Shown here piece by piece: positions 7,691 through 14,588 of a stretch of DNA of 15,572 nucleotides. The notes under the pieces were generated by a model. It was not told the DNA's origin, ran no database searches, and saw nothing but the letters and a program-made list of their open reading frames with translations. Origin of the DNA: an uncultured Chloroflexota bacterium (GTDB lineage: Bacteria > Chloroflexota > Anaerolineae > Aggregatilineales > Phototrophicaceae); contig CALMZT010000692.1 in assembly GCA_937870805.1 (NCBI GenBank), positions 1 through 15,572 on the forward strand. Reading direction: 5' to 3'. The stretch's first letter is position 1. Each line of letters begins with the position of its first letter. Made by a program: the position numbers and the translations under genes.

Positions 7691-8995
7691 ATGAAAAAGT
7701 TTTTGCTTTTTGCATTCCTGATTTGTGTGTTTGTGCTGCCTGTGTTCGCGCAGGAAGATGCACAACCCATCGCCTATGGAGATGAGGTTGAAGCAACTCA
7801 GCGTTCCAACGACGGCGATTATTGGGTGTTTGAAGGTGCTGAAGGAGACCTGATAGACATCCAAATGGCAAGCGAGAATTTTGACACGTACCTTGAACTG
7901 TACAATGAAGATGGTGATTTGATCGCGGCGAATGATGATGCTGGCGATTTGCAGCACTCACGAATTGCATTCATGCTGCCCGCAGATGGGAACTACTTCA
8001 TCCTCGCCCGCTCCTTCGGCAACAATTCCCGTCGCGAAGACTACACCTTGAGTCTCTCGCTGGTTGACCCCGATCAGGTCATTGCTTATGGAGATGAGGT
8101 CGAAGGACGTGTCAGCGATGATGTTGGCGAGGCGTGGCTGTTCATCGGCACAGAAGGTGATGTCGTCACCATTTCAATGGACAGCGACATTATCGACACG
8201 TATCTGGAGCTTTATGATCCGACAGGTTTGCTCATCGCCTTGAATGACGACAGCGGAGGTACGCTGGATTCGCAGATCACGAACTTTGCGCTGCCGAGTG
8301 ACGGCTTATACACGATTATCGCACGCAGCTTCGCAGGCGGCAGCAGCGGCGCTTATACCCTGACGCTGGAAGGGACGGCAGGCAGCGGCGATGGGCGCAG
8401 CAGAGGGGGCGATGAGGTCGAAATTTCTGGCGAACCCCAAGGCGAGATTGAGCTTGGCGAAGTGGTCGAAGGCAACATCCGTGACGCCAACGGTGACTTA
8501 TGGACATTTGTGGGTACGGAAGGCGATGTCGTGCTCATCGCCATGAATAATCCTTCCACCGACTGCTATCTTGATCTCTTTGATCCAGATGGAGAATACC
8601 TGCTGCGTGATGACGACAGCGGTATCGGCTTCAATGCTGCCATTATCATTGAACTGCCTGCTGATGGCGAATACACCATTGTCACGCGCGGCTTTGCGGG
8701 GCAAACCGGACCCTATCAGATGTCTGTCAGTGTGTTAGAAGAACTTGACCAGATCATCTATGTTCAGGTCAACAGTTCAGATTACGTAAACCTGCGCGAT
8801 GGCGCGAACGGTGAAGTGGTGGACTCTACGTACCCCGGTGACTTCTTTGTGCTGATTGGGCGCAGTGAGGATGGACAGTGGTTACAAATTGCCTCTGTGG
8901 TCGAAGACCCGCTGTGGGTTGCTGCGCGCGTCATTTCTGTGCTGGAAGGTATCGGCACAACTGAGGACATTGAAGATTTACCCGTAACGGAATGA
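7691..8995 (+). CDS. secreted protein with three PPC domains and a C-terminal SH3-like domain
   Basis: A 434-residue exported protein. Residues 1-20 are a signal peptide (MKKFLLFAFLICVFVLP, cleavage after VFA). Three copies of a pre-peptidase C-terminal (PPC) type beta-sandwich follow, at about 28-124, 132-228 and 253-350. Each has the pattern W-x-F-x-G-x-E/T-GD, then D-x-YL-E/D-L, then N/DDD-S/AG, then LP-x-DG-x-Y. Residues about 356-420 form a bacterial SH3 domain (YVNLRDGANGEVV ... WLQIASV ... WVAARVI). PPC domains usually accompany secreted peptidases or adhesins and SH3 domains often bind peptidoglycan or peptides, but no catalytic domain is present, so I infer a binding or structural role at the cell surface. 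The Asp-rich loops suggest Ca2+ binding. The ribosome binding site is AAAGGGGG, 5 nt before the ATG. The gene follows a terminator and appears to be its own unit. Confidence 0.87.
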   Translation: MKKFLLFAFLICVFVLPVFAQEDAQPIAYGDEVEATQRSNDGDYWVFEGAEGDLIDIQMASENFDTYLELYNEDGDLIAANDDAGDLQHSRIAFMLPADGNYFILARSFGNNSRREDYTLSLSLVDPDQVIAYGDEVEGRVSDDVGEAWLFIGTEGDVVTISMDSDIIDTYLELYDPTGLLIALNDDSGGTLDSQITNFALPSDGLYTIIARSFAGGSSGAYTLTLEGTAGSGDGRSRGGDEVEISGEPQGEIELGEVVEGNIRDANGDLWTFVGTEGDVVLIAMNNPSTDCYLDLFDPDGEYLLRDDDSGIGFNAAIIIELPADGEYTIVTRGFAGQTGPYQMSVSVLEELDQIIYVQVNSSDYVNLRDGANGEVVDSTYPGDFFVLIGRSEDGQWLQIASVVEDPLWVAARVISVLEGIGTTEDIEDLPVTE

Positions 8996-9004
8996 TATCT
9001 TTGC

Positions 9005-9039
9005 GTGATCGGAGCAAAGCCGTACTTTGCTCCGATCAC
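9005..9039. terminator. 15-bp perfect hairpin between convergent genes
   Basis: GTGATCGGAGCAAAG (9005-9019) pairs with CTTTGCTCCGATCAC (9025-9039) around a 5-nt loop (CCGTA). It lies 9 bp after the PPC gene stop and 41 bp past the stop of the convergent AOR gene. Position and symmetry suggest a bidirectional terminator or mRNA-end stabiliser. Neither side has a real T-run, so it may rely on hairpin strength alone. Confidence 0.65.
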
Positions 9040-9080
9040 CCTTCCCAAAGCTATTGTTCATAATGGCTATACGAAACAAT

Positions 9081-10964
9081 TTACTTCGCCAGCGTCCACG
9101 CCAAGCCATAATCGTAGAGTGTTGCGGCGCGTGGCACGCCGTTTTCGTCCCAGCCCATCATCTCGTAGTAAAAGCGGATCATGTCATGAAACTTTTCGCG
9201 GTCTAGCTTCTCTCCCTGTTTCACGCCTGTCGAAATTTCCTCATCGTAGAAACGATCTGGCAAGCGATCATCGTCGGGGGTCAAGCCTTCACGGTTGTTG
9301 TAGACGCGCATCAGGTGATTGCGCCGTTCGCCCCAACGCATAATTTCATAGCCCGACGTTTCCCAACCTGTCGCGGCTGCTAAAAATTCTGCCATCTGGT
9401 CAAGGCTTAACAAGCGTGTCGGCGCGACGGCGAAGATACACATATCCAGCGCATCTGCACCTGACCACAGATTGTTCAACGCTTTGAAGTTTTTGACCTT
9501 CTCGCGCCCCAGATACTGCATCGGGATACGTTCCAGAATGCCAACGGTGTTGGAATATTTGAGCGTGTGATCCCAACCCACTTGCGTATCATAATCCCAA
9601 TCGTGTTCGCAGATGTCATAGCGCGGACCAATGGCGGCGACGGCAAAGCCCATCGCCAGATTCGTCTGGCTGCGCGGTTCAAACGGCACCATCTCCAAGC
9701 CTTTAACGTGCATCGCATAACGCTGCGCGCCATTACCGATTTTTTCCGCTGCACGTTTGCTACCTTCTGCCAGCACATCGCCAAAACCCTCACGGTGAGC
9801 GATGCGCCGCACCATCTCCTGAATGGCGTCGGCACTACCAAAGCGCAGATCAACCTCTGTATCCTGCTGCGTCAAAATGCCCATTTCGCGCAGTTCCATC
9901 GCCATCGACAGCGTAAAACCAAGCGATACCGGGTCCATGCCCCACTGGTTGAGCAGATTGTTCAGCCGCAGCAGGACGTTGATGTCCGTTAAGCCGATGT
10001 TCGGTCCCATCGCGCCCGTGACTTCCTGATGAATGCCGCTGGCTCGAATGTCTAAGTCCGGGTCATCGGCGTGCAGGATTTTGATACAGTCATTCGGGCA
10101 GCCGGGACATGGCGCAAAGCCGCGATAGTGCTTGAGGAATTCTTCATCTTTATAGTTTTCAACGGCTGGGAAATCCGCCGTGCGGTAGTTCTCAATATCC
10201 AGCGCGGCGTCGATGCCATGCGTGTAAATCCACACGGCGAAACCCGGCGGCTGCTTCTGCCACGTTGAAAGCGGATTGCCTGCGATGCGCTGCCCAAAAT
10301 CTGCCGTGATCGCCGCCACTTTGTCGGGATGGGCTAAGGGTGGCAGTTCACCGCCGCGCAAAATCACAGCTTTCAGATTTTTTGACCCCATCACCGCACC
10401 CATGCCCATGCGCTGCGCCTGAAACGTGCGATTGGCGACAATGCTGGCAAAGCGCACACGGTTTTCGCCCGCCTGCCCTATCGCAGCAACATGCAAGCCA
10501 TCGCCCAATTCCGTTTCCAGCGCATCATTCGTTTCGCCAACGTTTTTACCCCACAGCCCGCGTGCATCCACAAACTGTATCGCGCCGTTGTCGATCATCA
10601 GGCAGACAGGAGCAGACGCCGCGCCATGAACGATGATCGCGTCAACTCCTGATTGCTTGAGCGCGATGCCCCAGGGACCTTCGCAGCGGGTTTCGCCTAC
10701 GCCGTTGGTCAGTGGGGATTTGGCGCACACGGTAAAGCGCGGCAGTCCCGCCGCCGGATGCCCCGCCACAACGCTCGACGTAAAAATCAGCAGGTTCGCG
10801 GGGTCGAAAGCGTCGATACCCGATGGTGTCTCTTTCAGCAGATAATAAGTGCCCAGCAATCCGCCGCCCGCGTACAGCCGATAGAAGTTTTCGCCCGGTT
10901 CTTCCACGCGCGTCGCCTGCTGTGTCAAATCAACATGAAGTATTTTTCCATGATAACCGTTCAT
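9081..10964 (-). CDS. aldehyde ferredoxin oxidoreductase (AOR) family protein
   Basis: A 627-residue AOR-family enzyme. Members carry a tungsten (or molybdenum) bis-pyranopterin and one [4Fe-4S] cluster, and typically oxidise an aldehyde to the acid while reducing ferredoxin, in the cytoplasm. The N-terminal domain has the usual signatures: YHGKILHVDLT at the start, KSPLTNGVGETRCEGPWG in the cofactor-binding part and GMGAVMGSKNLKAVI before the middle domain. The cluster ligands are visible as Cys286, Cys289, Cys293 (CPGCPNDC) and Cys509 (LDMCIFA), close in spacing to the archaeal enzymes. I chose the ATG at 10964 because AAGGAG lies 5 nt upstream; a longer frame to 11054 reads into the transporter gene. 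The ATG overlaps the transporter stop by 4 bp (ATGA), so the two are translationally coupled. The subfamily and substrate cannot be assigned, and no pterin-cofactor gene is in the window. Confidence 0.93.
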   Translation of the reverse strand: MNGYHGKILHVDLTQQATRVEEPGENFYRLYAGGGLLGTYYLLKETPSGIDAFDPANLLIFTSSVVAGHPAAGLPRFTVCAKSPLTNGVGETRCEGPWGIALKQSGVDAIIVHGAASAPVCLMIDNGAIQFVDARGLWGKNVGETNDALETELGDGLHVAAIGQAGENRVRFASIVANRTFQAQRMGMGAVMGSKNLKAVILRGGELPPLAHPDKVAAITADFGQRIAGNPLSTWQKQPPGFAVWIYTHGIDAALDIENYRTADFPAVENYKDEEFLKHYRGFAPCPGCPNDCIKILHADDPDLDIRASGIHQEVTGAMGPNIGLTDINVLLRLNNLLNQWGMDPVSLGFTLSMAMELREMGILTQQDTEVDLRFGSADAIQEMVRRIAHREGFGDVLAEGSKRAAEKIGNGAQRYAMHVKGLEMVPFEPRSQTNLAMGFAVAAIGPRYDICEHDWDYDTQVGWDHTLKYSNTVGILERIPMQYLGREKVKNFKALNNLWSGADALDMCIFAVAPTRLLSLDQMAEFLAAATGWETSGYEIMRWGERRNHLMRVYNNREGLTPDDDRLPDRFYDEEISTGVKQGEKLDREKFHDMIRFYYEMMGWDENGVPRAATLYDYGLAWTLAK

Positions 10965-12151
10965 TGTTGCTCCTTTTTGCTGGAGTCTACCTCGTGCAGC
11001 AGCGCTACCGCCACCAGCGCACAGCCCGCCCACAGCATGAAAACGCCGCTCCATCCAGCGCTGTCGATGATACCGCCGACGACAAAGCCCGCCAGCCCGC
11101 CGCCGAAATAATTAATCGCGTTGATCGTGCCTGCCGTTGAGGAGGTGCGCCCCTCTGTCGCCAGCATCAGTGGAATCGAAGTCGTCAACAGCGCCGCCAC
11201 GCTGCCGATCACGAACATCACAAAGGATACAAAAAACACCTGCAAGTAATTTGCCGATACTGCCGCCAGCCCTGCCGCGATCATAATACCCACGAGGAAA
11301 ACCCGTAACACCTGTATGGCGTTGCCACTGCGCCGCAGTAAAGCCGCCGCCGCCAACATCCCCATTGCGCCGATGAGTGGCATCATACTGGGAATTACGC
11401 TCATCAAGCCGCCGTCAAACAGATGCGTATCCGCAAAATAAGTCGGCAGCCATAGATTGACGCTCGTATACACGATACCCATCACAGCAGTGACCAGCAT
11501 CACACGCCACGCCGAAATTACATCTGTCCACAGGTTCGACCAACGGAACACTGGACGCTCTTGCGTAGACGGCGGCGCGTCAACTCCTGTCCGCCACCAC
11601 GCCACCAGCGCGACCAGCACGATACACCCTGGCACGAAAAACGCCGCCTGCCAGCCAACCCACATGACCAGCAGCATTGCCAAAAACCAGGTGAACGCTG
11701 TGCCAAATTGATAGCTCAGCGAGAACAGTACCGAAATGCGCGTGCGCTGTTGGAGGTTCAAATGTTCCGCCAAAATGCGCAAAATCGGTCCCCAGCCCAT
11801 CGACTGAGCGAAGCCGTTGAGCGCCCACAGCAGCACCATCGGCAGCAGTGTGGTCTGCGACGCGAACAACAAATTGACGACGCCGACTAAGCCGAAGCCT
11901 AACGCGATGATCTTACGTGGGCTGAAGTGATTACCTAATTCGCCGTTGATGATTTGACCAACAGCATACGCCCAAAACATCGCTGTCCCCAGCACGCCCA
12001 CTTCCGCGCGGCTGATGTGCAGCGATTCCGCGATTGCTGTGAGCGTCGGACTGATGTTCACGCGCCCCACGTAAAGCAAGGCATAAGCCAGCCACAACAC
12101 GACGACCACCCGACGCTGGTCACGGTTCAGCGCGATAGAGACATCCTGCAT
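10961..12151 (-). CDS. MFS transporter, OPA-like (organophosphate/carboxylate type)
   Basis: A 396-residue inner-membrane transporter with the usual 12 hydrophobic segments of the major facilitator superfamily. Features pointing to the OPA branch (GlpT/UhpT-like) are YVGRVNIS in helix 1 (27-34), the loop GELGNHFSPRK (70-80, the MFS motif A position) and NGFAQSMGWGPILRI in helix 4 (112-126), matching the NGxxQGxGWPPxxR pattern of that family. OPA members exchange phosphorylated sugars, or take up organic anions in related groups; the actual substrate is not visible. The start at 12151 has only a weak purine-rich stretch (GAAGAAAG) upstream. It is the first gene of a two-gene operon, and its last codons (KKEQQ) contain the ribosome binding site of the AOR gene. 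I infer import of the AOR substrate or export of its product. Confidence 0.88.
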   Translation of the reverse strand: MQDVSIALNRDQRRVVVVLWLAYALLYVGRVNISPTLTAIAESLHISRAEVGVLGTAMFWAYAVGQIINGELGNHFSPRKIIALGFGLVGVVNLLFASQTTLLPMVLLWALNGFAQSMGWGPILRILAEHLNLQQRTRISVLFSLSYQFGTAFTWFLAMLLVMWVGWQAAFFVPGCIVLVALVAWWRTGVDAPPSTQERPVFRWSNLWTDVISAWRVMLVTAVMGIVYTSVNLWLPTYFADTHLFDGGLMSVIPSMMPLIGAMGMLAAAALLRRSGNAIQVLRVFLVGIMIAAGLAAVSANYLQVFFVSFVMFVIGSVAALLTTSIPLMLATEGRTSSTAGTINAINYFGGGLAGFVVGGIIDSAGWSGVFMLWAGCALVAVALLHEVDSSKKEQQ

Positions 12152-12236
12152 GAAACGACTTTCTTCGATACGAATTTAGCATTGAAGTTAAACCACTGGC
12201 GTTCACACATCAATAACCAACCATGAAAAACCAATC

Positions 12237-12361
12237 TAACCCCTATCCCCCTACCCCTTTCCCCGCAAGCAGAGAAAGGGGGAGAAAGACGGGGACGCCA
12301 GCGATTTTAAGTCTCTCTCCGCTGGCGTGTAAGCGAAGCGACGAGATTTAGAGAGGGGTTA
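12237..12361. repeat. nested palindromic intergenic element (about 125 bp)
   Basis: The outer ends are inverted: TAACCCCT (12237-12244) and AGGGGTTA (12354-12361). Inside are two more perfect hairpins: CCCCTTTC (12254-12261) with GAAAGGGG (12274-12281), and ACGCCAGCG (12295-12303) with CGCTGGCGT (12320-12328). The C-run/G-run composition differs from the flanks. It looks like a dispersed intergenic palindrome or a small non-autonomous mobile element, but no second copy and no target-site duplication is seen here. Confidence 0.5.
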
Positions 12362-12369
12362 AACAGCAA

Positions 12370-12417
12370 ATTGACAATGTAATATTTGTTTACGAACACT
12401 CTCCGATTGATAATGTA
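12370..12417 (+). repeat. direct repeat ATTGAyAATGTA in a promoter region
   Basis: ATTGACAATGTA (12370-12381) and ATTGATAATGTA (12406-12417) match at 11 of 12 positions, 36 bp apart start to start. The second copy contains the likely -10 (GATAAT) of the gene at 12499. They may be paired sites for a regulator; no regulator gene is adjacent. Confidence 0.35.
12386..12414 (+). promoter_or_regulatory. candidate promoter of the SH3/FecR-like gene
   Basis: TTGTTT (12386-12391), a 17-bp spacer, and GATAAT (12409-12414; 5 of 6 to consensus). The transcript would begin near 12421, giving a leader of about 78 nt. The -35 matches consensus poorly; a perfect TTGACA sits at 12371-12376 but without a -10 at a suitable distance. 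Confidence 0.35.
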
Positions 12418-12486
12418 GGCTCACTGCTGGTATTGCGAACCAATTTGTGCTTTACTTGTAAGGAGAAGTTATACAGAGTCAATTTA

Positions 12487-12495
12487 GAGGTGATC
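12487..12495 (+). promoter_or_regulatory. ribosome binding site deciding the start at 12499
   Basis: GAGGTGATC is a nine-base match to the complement of the bacterial 16S rRNA 3' end (GATCACCTC). The GAGG core is 8 nt before the ATG at 12499. This rules in favour of that ATG over the TTG at 12433. Confidence 0.7.
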
Positions 12496-12498
12496 ACC

Positions 12499-13893
12499 AT
12501 GCGGCAGTCACGCCCGCTGTTCCTGACAGCATTCATGCTTTTACTATTTACGTCTCACGTTTTGGCACAAGGGGTATGTCCTGAACTGGTGCAAAATGCC
12601 TTAACCGCCGCCGAGTCCTTCTGTGGGGGCACGCGCCGCGATGAGGTGTGCTACGGCAATTCAAATCTCGAAGCTGTTACCTATCCCGAAGTTCCCGATG
12701 TCGATTTCGCTGCCCCCGGCGATACGGCGGGACTCGTCAACATCCAGACGCTGCGCCTCGATGGCATGGACATCAGTAATGGTACATGGGGTGTTGCGCT
12801 CATGAAGGTGCAGGCGAACCTGCCTGATACCAACACCACTGAGAACGTCACCGTCGTCCTGTTCGGCGATGTGGAAATCGAAAATCAGGTAGCGCCCGCC
12901 GTCGAGCTTGGCGCGACGGTCAACAGCGATTCCGCCAACATCCGCCTCACCCCTTCTACTGAATCCTCCGTCGTCGCTTCCCTCACCAACGGCACCACGC
13001 TCACCGTCACCGGACAAAATCCCGATGGCTCGTGGCTGCGCGTGCGGCTGGATGGCGAAGTCGGCGGCTGGGTGTTCGCGTCGTTGGTCAATGTCGAGGG
13101 GGATGCCAGCACGTTAGAAGTGGTCGGCGGCGGCAGCTATAACCCCGCGCCAGGACCGATGCAGGCGTTCACCTTTAGCTCTGCGCCGAATGATCGCCCC
13201 TGCAATGAAGCCCCTAACAGCGGCTTGCTCATCCAAACACCCGAAGGCGTCGGCGAAATCTCGTTCCTGATTAATGAAGTCGATATTCGTCTTGGCTCGA
13301 CAGCCTACCTGACGACGCCACCGAACAGCGGCGGCGGCAGCAACTTACAAATCAGCCTCATTGATGGGAATGGACGCATCGAATCGGATGGTGTCGCGCA
13401 ATATCTGCTGCCCGGTCAAACACTGTTTGTGCCGCTGAACGAAGAGGGTGTTGCCAATGGTCAACCCAGCGACCCCGAACCATATGACGGCTCAGACGAT
13501 GCGCTGCCTCTGCGGCTGGTGCCTGATGAAATCATCGTGCCCGACCCCTACATCCCCGACGCCAATGCGCCCGTCATCACCCGTATCGAGCGTTCCGGCC
13601 TGGGCACAGCCACTACCAGCGAGGATATTCTCTTCAGCGACGCCGATGGCGACGCGACGACCCTGAACATCGGTCTGGTGGACATCTCTAACAATCAGAT
13701 CAGCTTCCGCTTTGAGGGCGCAGCGATCAATATTCCAGTGGAGCAGCAGCAAACAGGCGCGATCATCCAGCGCGAAACCCTGTGTACTGAAGGCACAGGT
13801 GGCGTCGATGCCTTGCTGCGTGTGACGATCAGGGACGCGGCGGGAAACGAGAGTAACATCGTCGAGTACCGCATCACCTGCGTCGGCAGTTAA
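12499..13893 (+). CDS. secreted SH3-domain / FecR-like protein
   Basis: A 464-residue exported protein. Residues 1-23 are a signal peptide (core LFLTAFMLLLF, cleavage after VLA). Next comes a small Cys-containing module with Cys27, Cys42 and Cys51 (C-PELV-QNAL ... C-GGTRRDEVCYGN), a pattern I know from extracytoplasmic proteins of Chloroflexota. Residues about 138-198 form a bacterial SH3 domain (SANIRLTPSTESSVVASL ... GSWLRVRL ... GGWVFASLV). Residues about 250-330 resemble a FecR-type beta domain (VDIRLGSTAYL ... GNGRIESDGVAQYLLPGQTLFVPL). The C-terminal part (about 350-464) is Ig-like, contains IRDAAGNESN and two late cysteines. No catalytic site is seen. I infer a surface protein binding the cell envelope or an external ligand. 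The start is set by a strong ribosome binding site. The gene is divergent from the MFS-AOR operon. Confidence 0.82.
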   Translation: MRQSRPLFLTAFMLLLFTSHVLAQGVCPELVQNALTAAESFCGGTRRDEVCYGNSNLEAVTYPEVPDVDFAAPGDTAGLVNIQTLRLDGMDISNGTWGVALMKVQANLPDTNTTENVTVVLFGDVEIENQVAPAVELGATVNSDSANIRLTPSTESSVVASLTNGTTLTVTGQNPDGSWLRVRLDGEVGGWVFASLVNVEGDASTLEVVGGGSYNPAPGPMQAFTFSSAPNDRPCNEAPNSGLLIQTPEGVGEISFLINEVDIRLGSTAYLTTPPNSGGGSNLQISLIDGNGRIESDGVAQYLLPGQTLFVPLNEEGVANGQPSDPEPYDGSDDALPLRLVPDEIIVPDPYIPDANAPVITRIERSGLGTATTSEDILFSDADGDATTLNIGLVDISNNQISFRFEGAAINIPVEQQQTGAIIQRETLCTEGTGGVDALLRVTIRDAAGNESNIVEYRITCVGS

Positions 13894-13912
13894 GCACAAA
13901 ACAACATCTTAC

Positions 13913-13937
13913 AAGGGCGAGGCGCTGCTTCGCCCTT
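13913..13937. terminator. hairpin between convergent SH3 and hepT genes
   Basis: AAGGGCGA (13913-13920) pairs with TCGCCCTT (13930-13937) across a 9-nt loop. It is 19 bp after the SH3-protein stop and overlaps the hepT stop codon by two bases. On the minus strand it is followed by a T-rich stretch (TGTTGTTTTG), so it could end the mntA-hepT transcript; on the plus strand the tail is weak. Confidence 0.55.
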
Positions 13938-14274
13938 AACTCTCCTTCGGAATCAGCGGCTCAAGACGCAGGATGAGGGCATCAATGTCCTGCTCGACGA
14001 CTTGCCAGACAAGCTTTAAATCCACGCGAAAATATTCATGAATGAGACGATTGCGCATCCCGGCAATTTGCACCCATTGCATCTCAGGATGTTGAGTTTT
14101 CATAGGCTCAGAAACCAGGCGCGCCGCTTCACCGATGACCTGTAACTCACGGATAATCGCACTCTGATGGATTTCACTTTCTCTAAATCCTTGTTCCGTC
14201 AAATCTGCTGCAAATCTTTTGATTTTGCGGGCGGCGAGCAGCATATCCAGCAAATGCGATTCATCACTTCTCAT
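13936..14274 (-). CDS. hepT: HepT-like ribonuclease toxin (DUF86, HEPN family)
   Basis: A 112-residue all-helical protein of the HEPN/DUF86 family, the toxin of HepT-MntA systems. The RNase motif Rx4-6H is present as Arg74-NRLI-His79, followed by Tyr81 (RNRLIHEYF). In characterised HepT proteins the tyrosine of this RX4HXY motif is AMPylated by the MntA antitoxin, which blocks RNase activity. The helix around residues 39-56 (AIIRELQVIGEAARLVSE) is also typical. The ATG overlaps the end of mntA by 11 bp (14264-14274), so the two are translationally coupled. Length and all key residues agree with an intact toxin. The RNA target is not predictable from sequence; chromosomal copies may serve stress response, phage defence or simply self-maintenance. 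Confidence 0.9.
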   Translation of the reverse strand: MRSDESHLLDMLLAARKIKRFAADLTEQGFRESEIHQSAIIRELQVIGEAARLVSEPMKTQHPEMQWVQIAGMRNRLIHEYFRVDLKLVWQVVEQDIDALILRLEPLIPKES

Positions 14275-14575
14275 AGATGACCTGCGCAGAGTTCAATATC
14301 GCTTTACGACGGATATAATTCGGATCATTGGCGACAGATTGTTCCTCTCCCAAATCCACTTTGCGACCTAAAATCGCTTCAAGCTCCGCTTCCATTTGCA
14401 TGAGATCGGCAAAGGTGTAATACGCTTCTGTCTCAAAATCTACGAGTACATCAACGTCACTGTCTTTGCGAAAGTCATCACGCAGTACCGAACCAAACAG
14501 CGACAGCTTGCGAACGCGATGTCGCAAGCAAAACGTGGCAATTTCATCATAGGGAACGGCAATCTGCGCTGACAT
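14264..14575 (-). CDS. mntA: MntA-like nucleotidyltransferase antitoxin
   Basis: A 103-residue minimal nucleotidyltransferase (MNT), the antitoxin of HepT-MntA. The catalytic motif GSx10DxD is complete: Gly28-Ser29, then Asp40-Val-Asp42 (FGSVLRDDFRKDSDVDVLVDF region, 27-47). In known systems it transfers AMP from ATP to the HepT tyrosine. I chose the ATG at 14575: it gives the usual family length and start (MSAQIAVPYDEI), and AAGGGA lies 9 nt upstream, whereas a longer frame to 14659 runs back into the propeller gene. The start is only 13 bp after the stop of the propeller gene, and the ribosome binding site overlaps that stop codon, so transcription may be shared. No separate promoter is visible. 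Confidence 0.9.
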   Translation of the reverse strand: MSAQIAVPYDEIATFCLRHRVRKLSLFGSVLRDDFRKDSDVDVLVDFETEAYYTFADLMQMEAELEAILGRKVDLGEEQSVANDPNYIRRKAILNSAQVIYEK

Positions 14576-14588
14576 TCTGATTATTCCC

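Larger units (their letters stand above)
12152..12498. other. intergenic region between divergent operons
   Basis: No coding frame of note. It holds a possible weak minus-strand promoter for the MFS-AOR operon (TTGATG at 12213-12208 and TAACTT at 12190-12185, 17 bp apart), a nested palindromic element (12237-12361), a 12-bp direct repeat (12370-12417), a probable promoter for the SH3/FecR-like gene, and that gene's strong ribosome binding site. A TTG-initiated extension from 12433 is possible in frame, but it would bury the signal peptide. Confidence 0.6.

Noticed and set aside
10965..11054. N-terminal extension of the AOR-family protein
   Set aside because: The added residues are an out-of-frame reading of the transporter gene, and a strong ribosome binding site marks the ATG at 10964.
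12237..12361. CRISPR array or tRNA/other known RNA in the palindromic element
   Set aside because: There are no regularly spaced repeats and no cloverleaf or known riboswitch core; only nested inverted repeats are visible.
12433..12498. TTG start for the SH3/FecR-like protein
   Set aside because: It would place 22 polar residues before the signal peptide and ignore the nine-base ribosome binding site at 12487-12495.
13492..13899. Minus-strand frame of about 135 codons opposite the SH3/FecR-like gene
   Set aside because: It is antisense to a gene with a signal peptide, SH3 domain and strong ribosome binding site, and shows no domain of its own.
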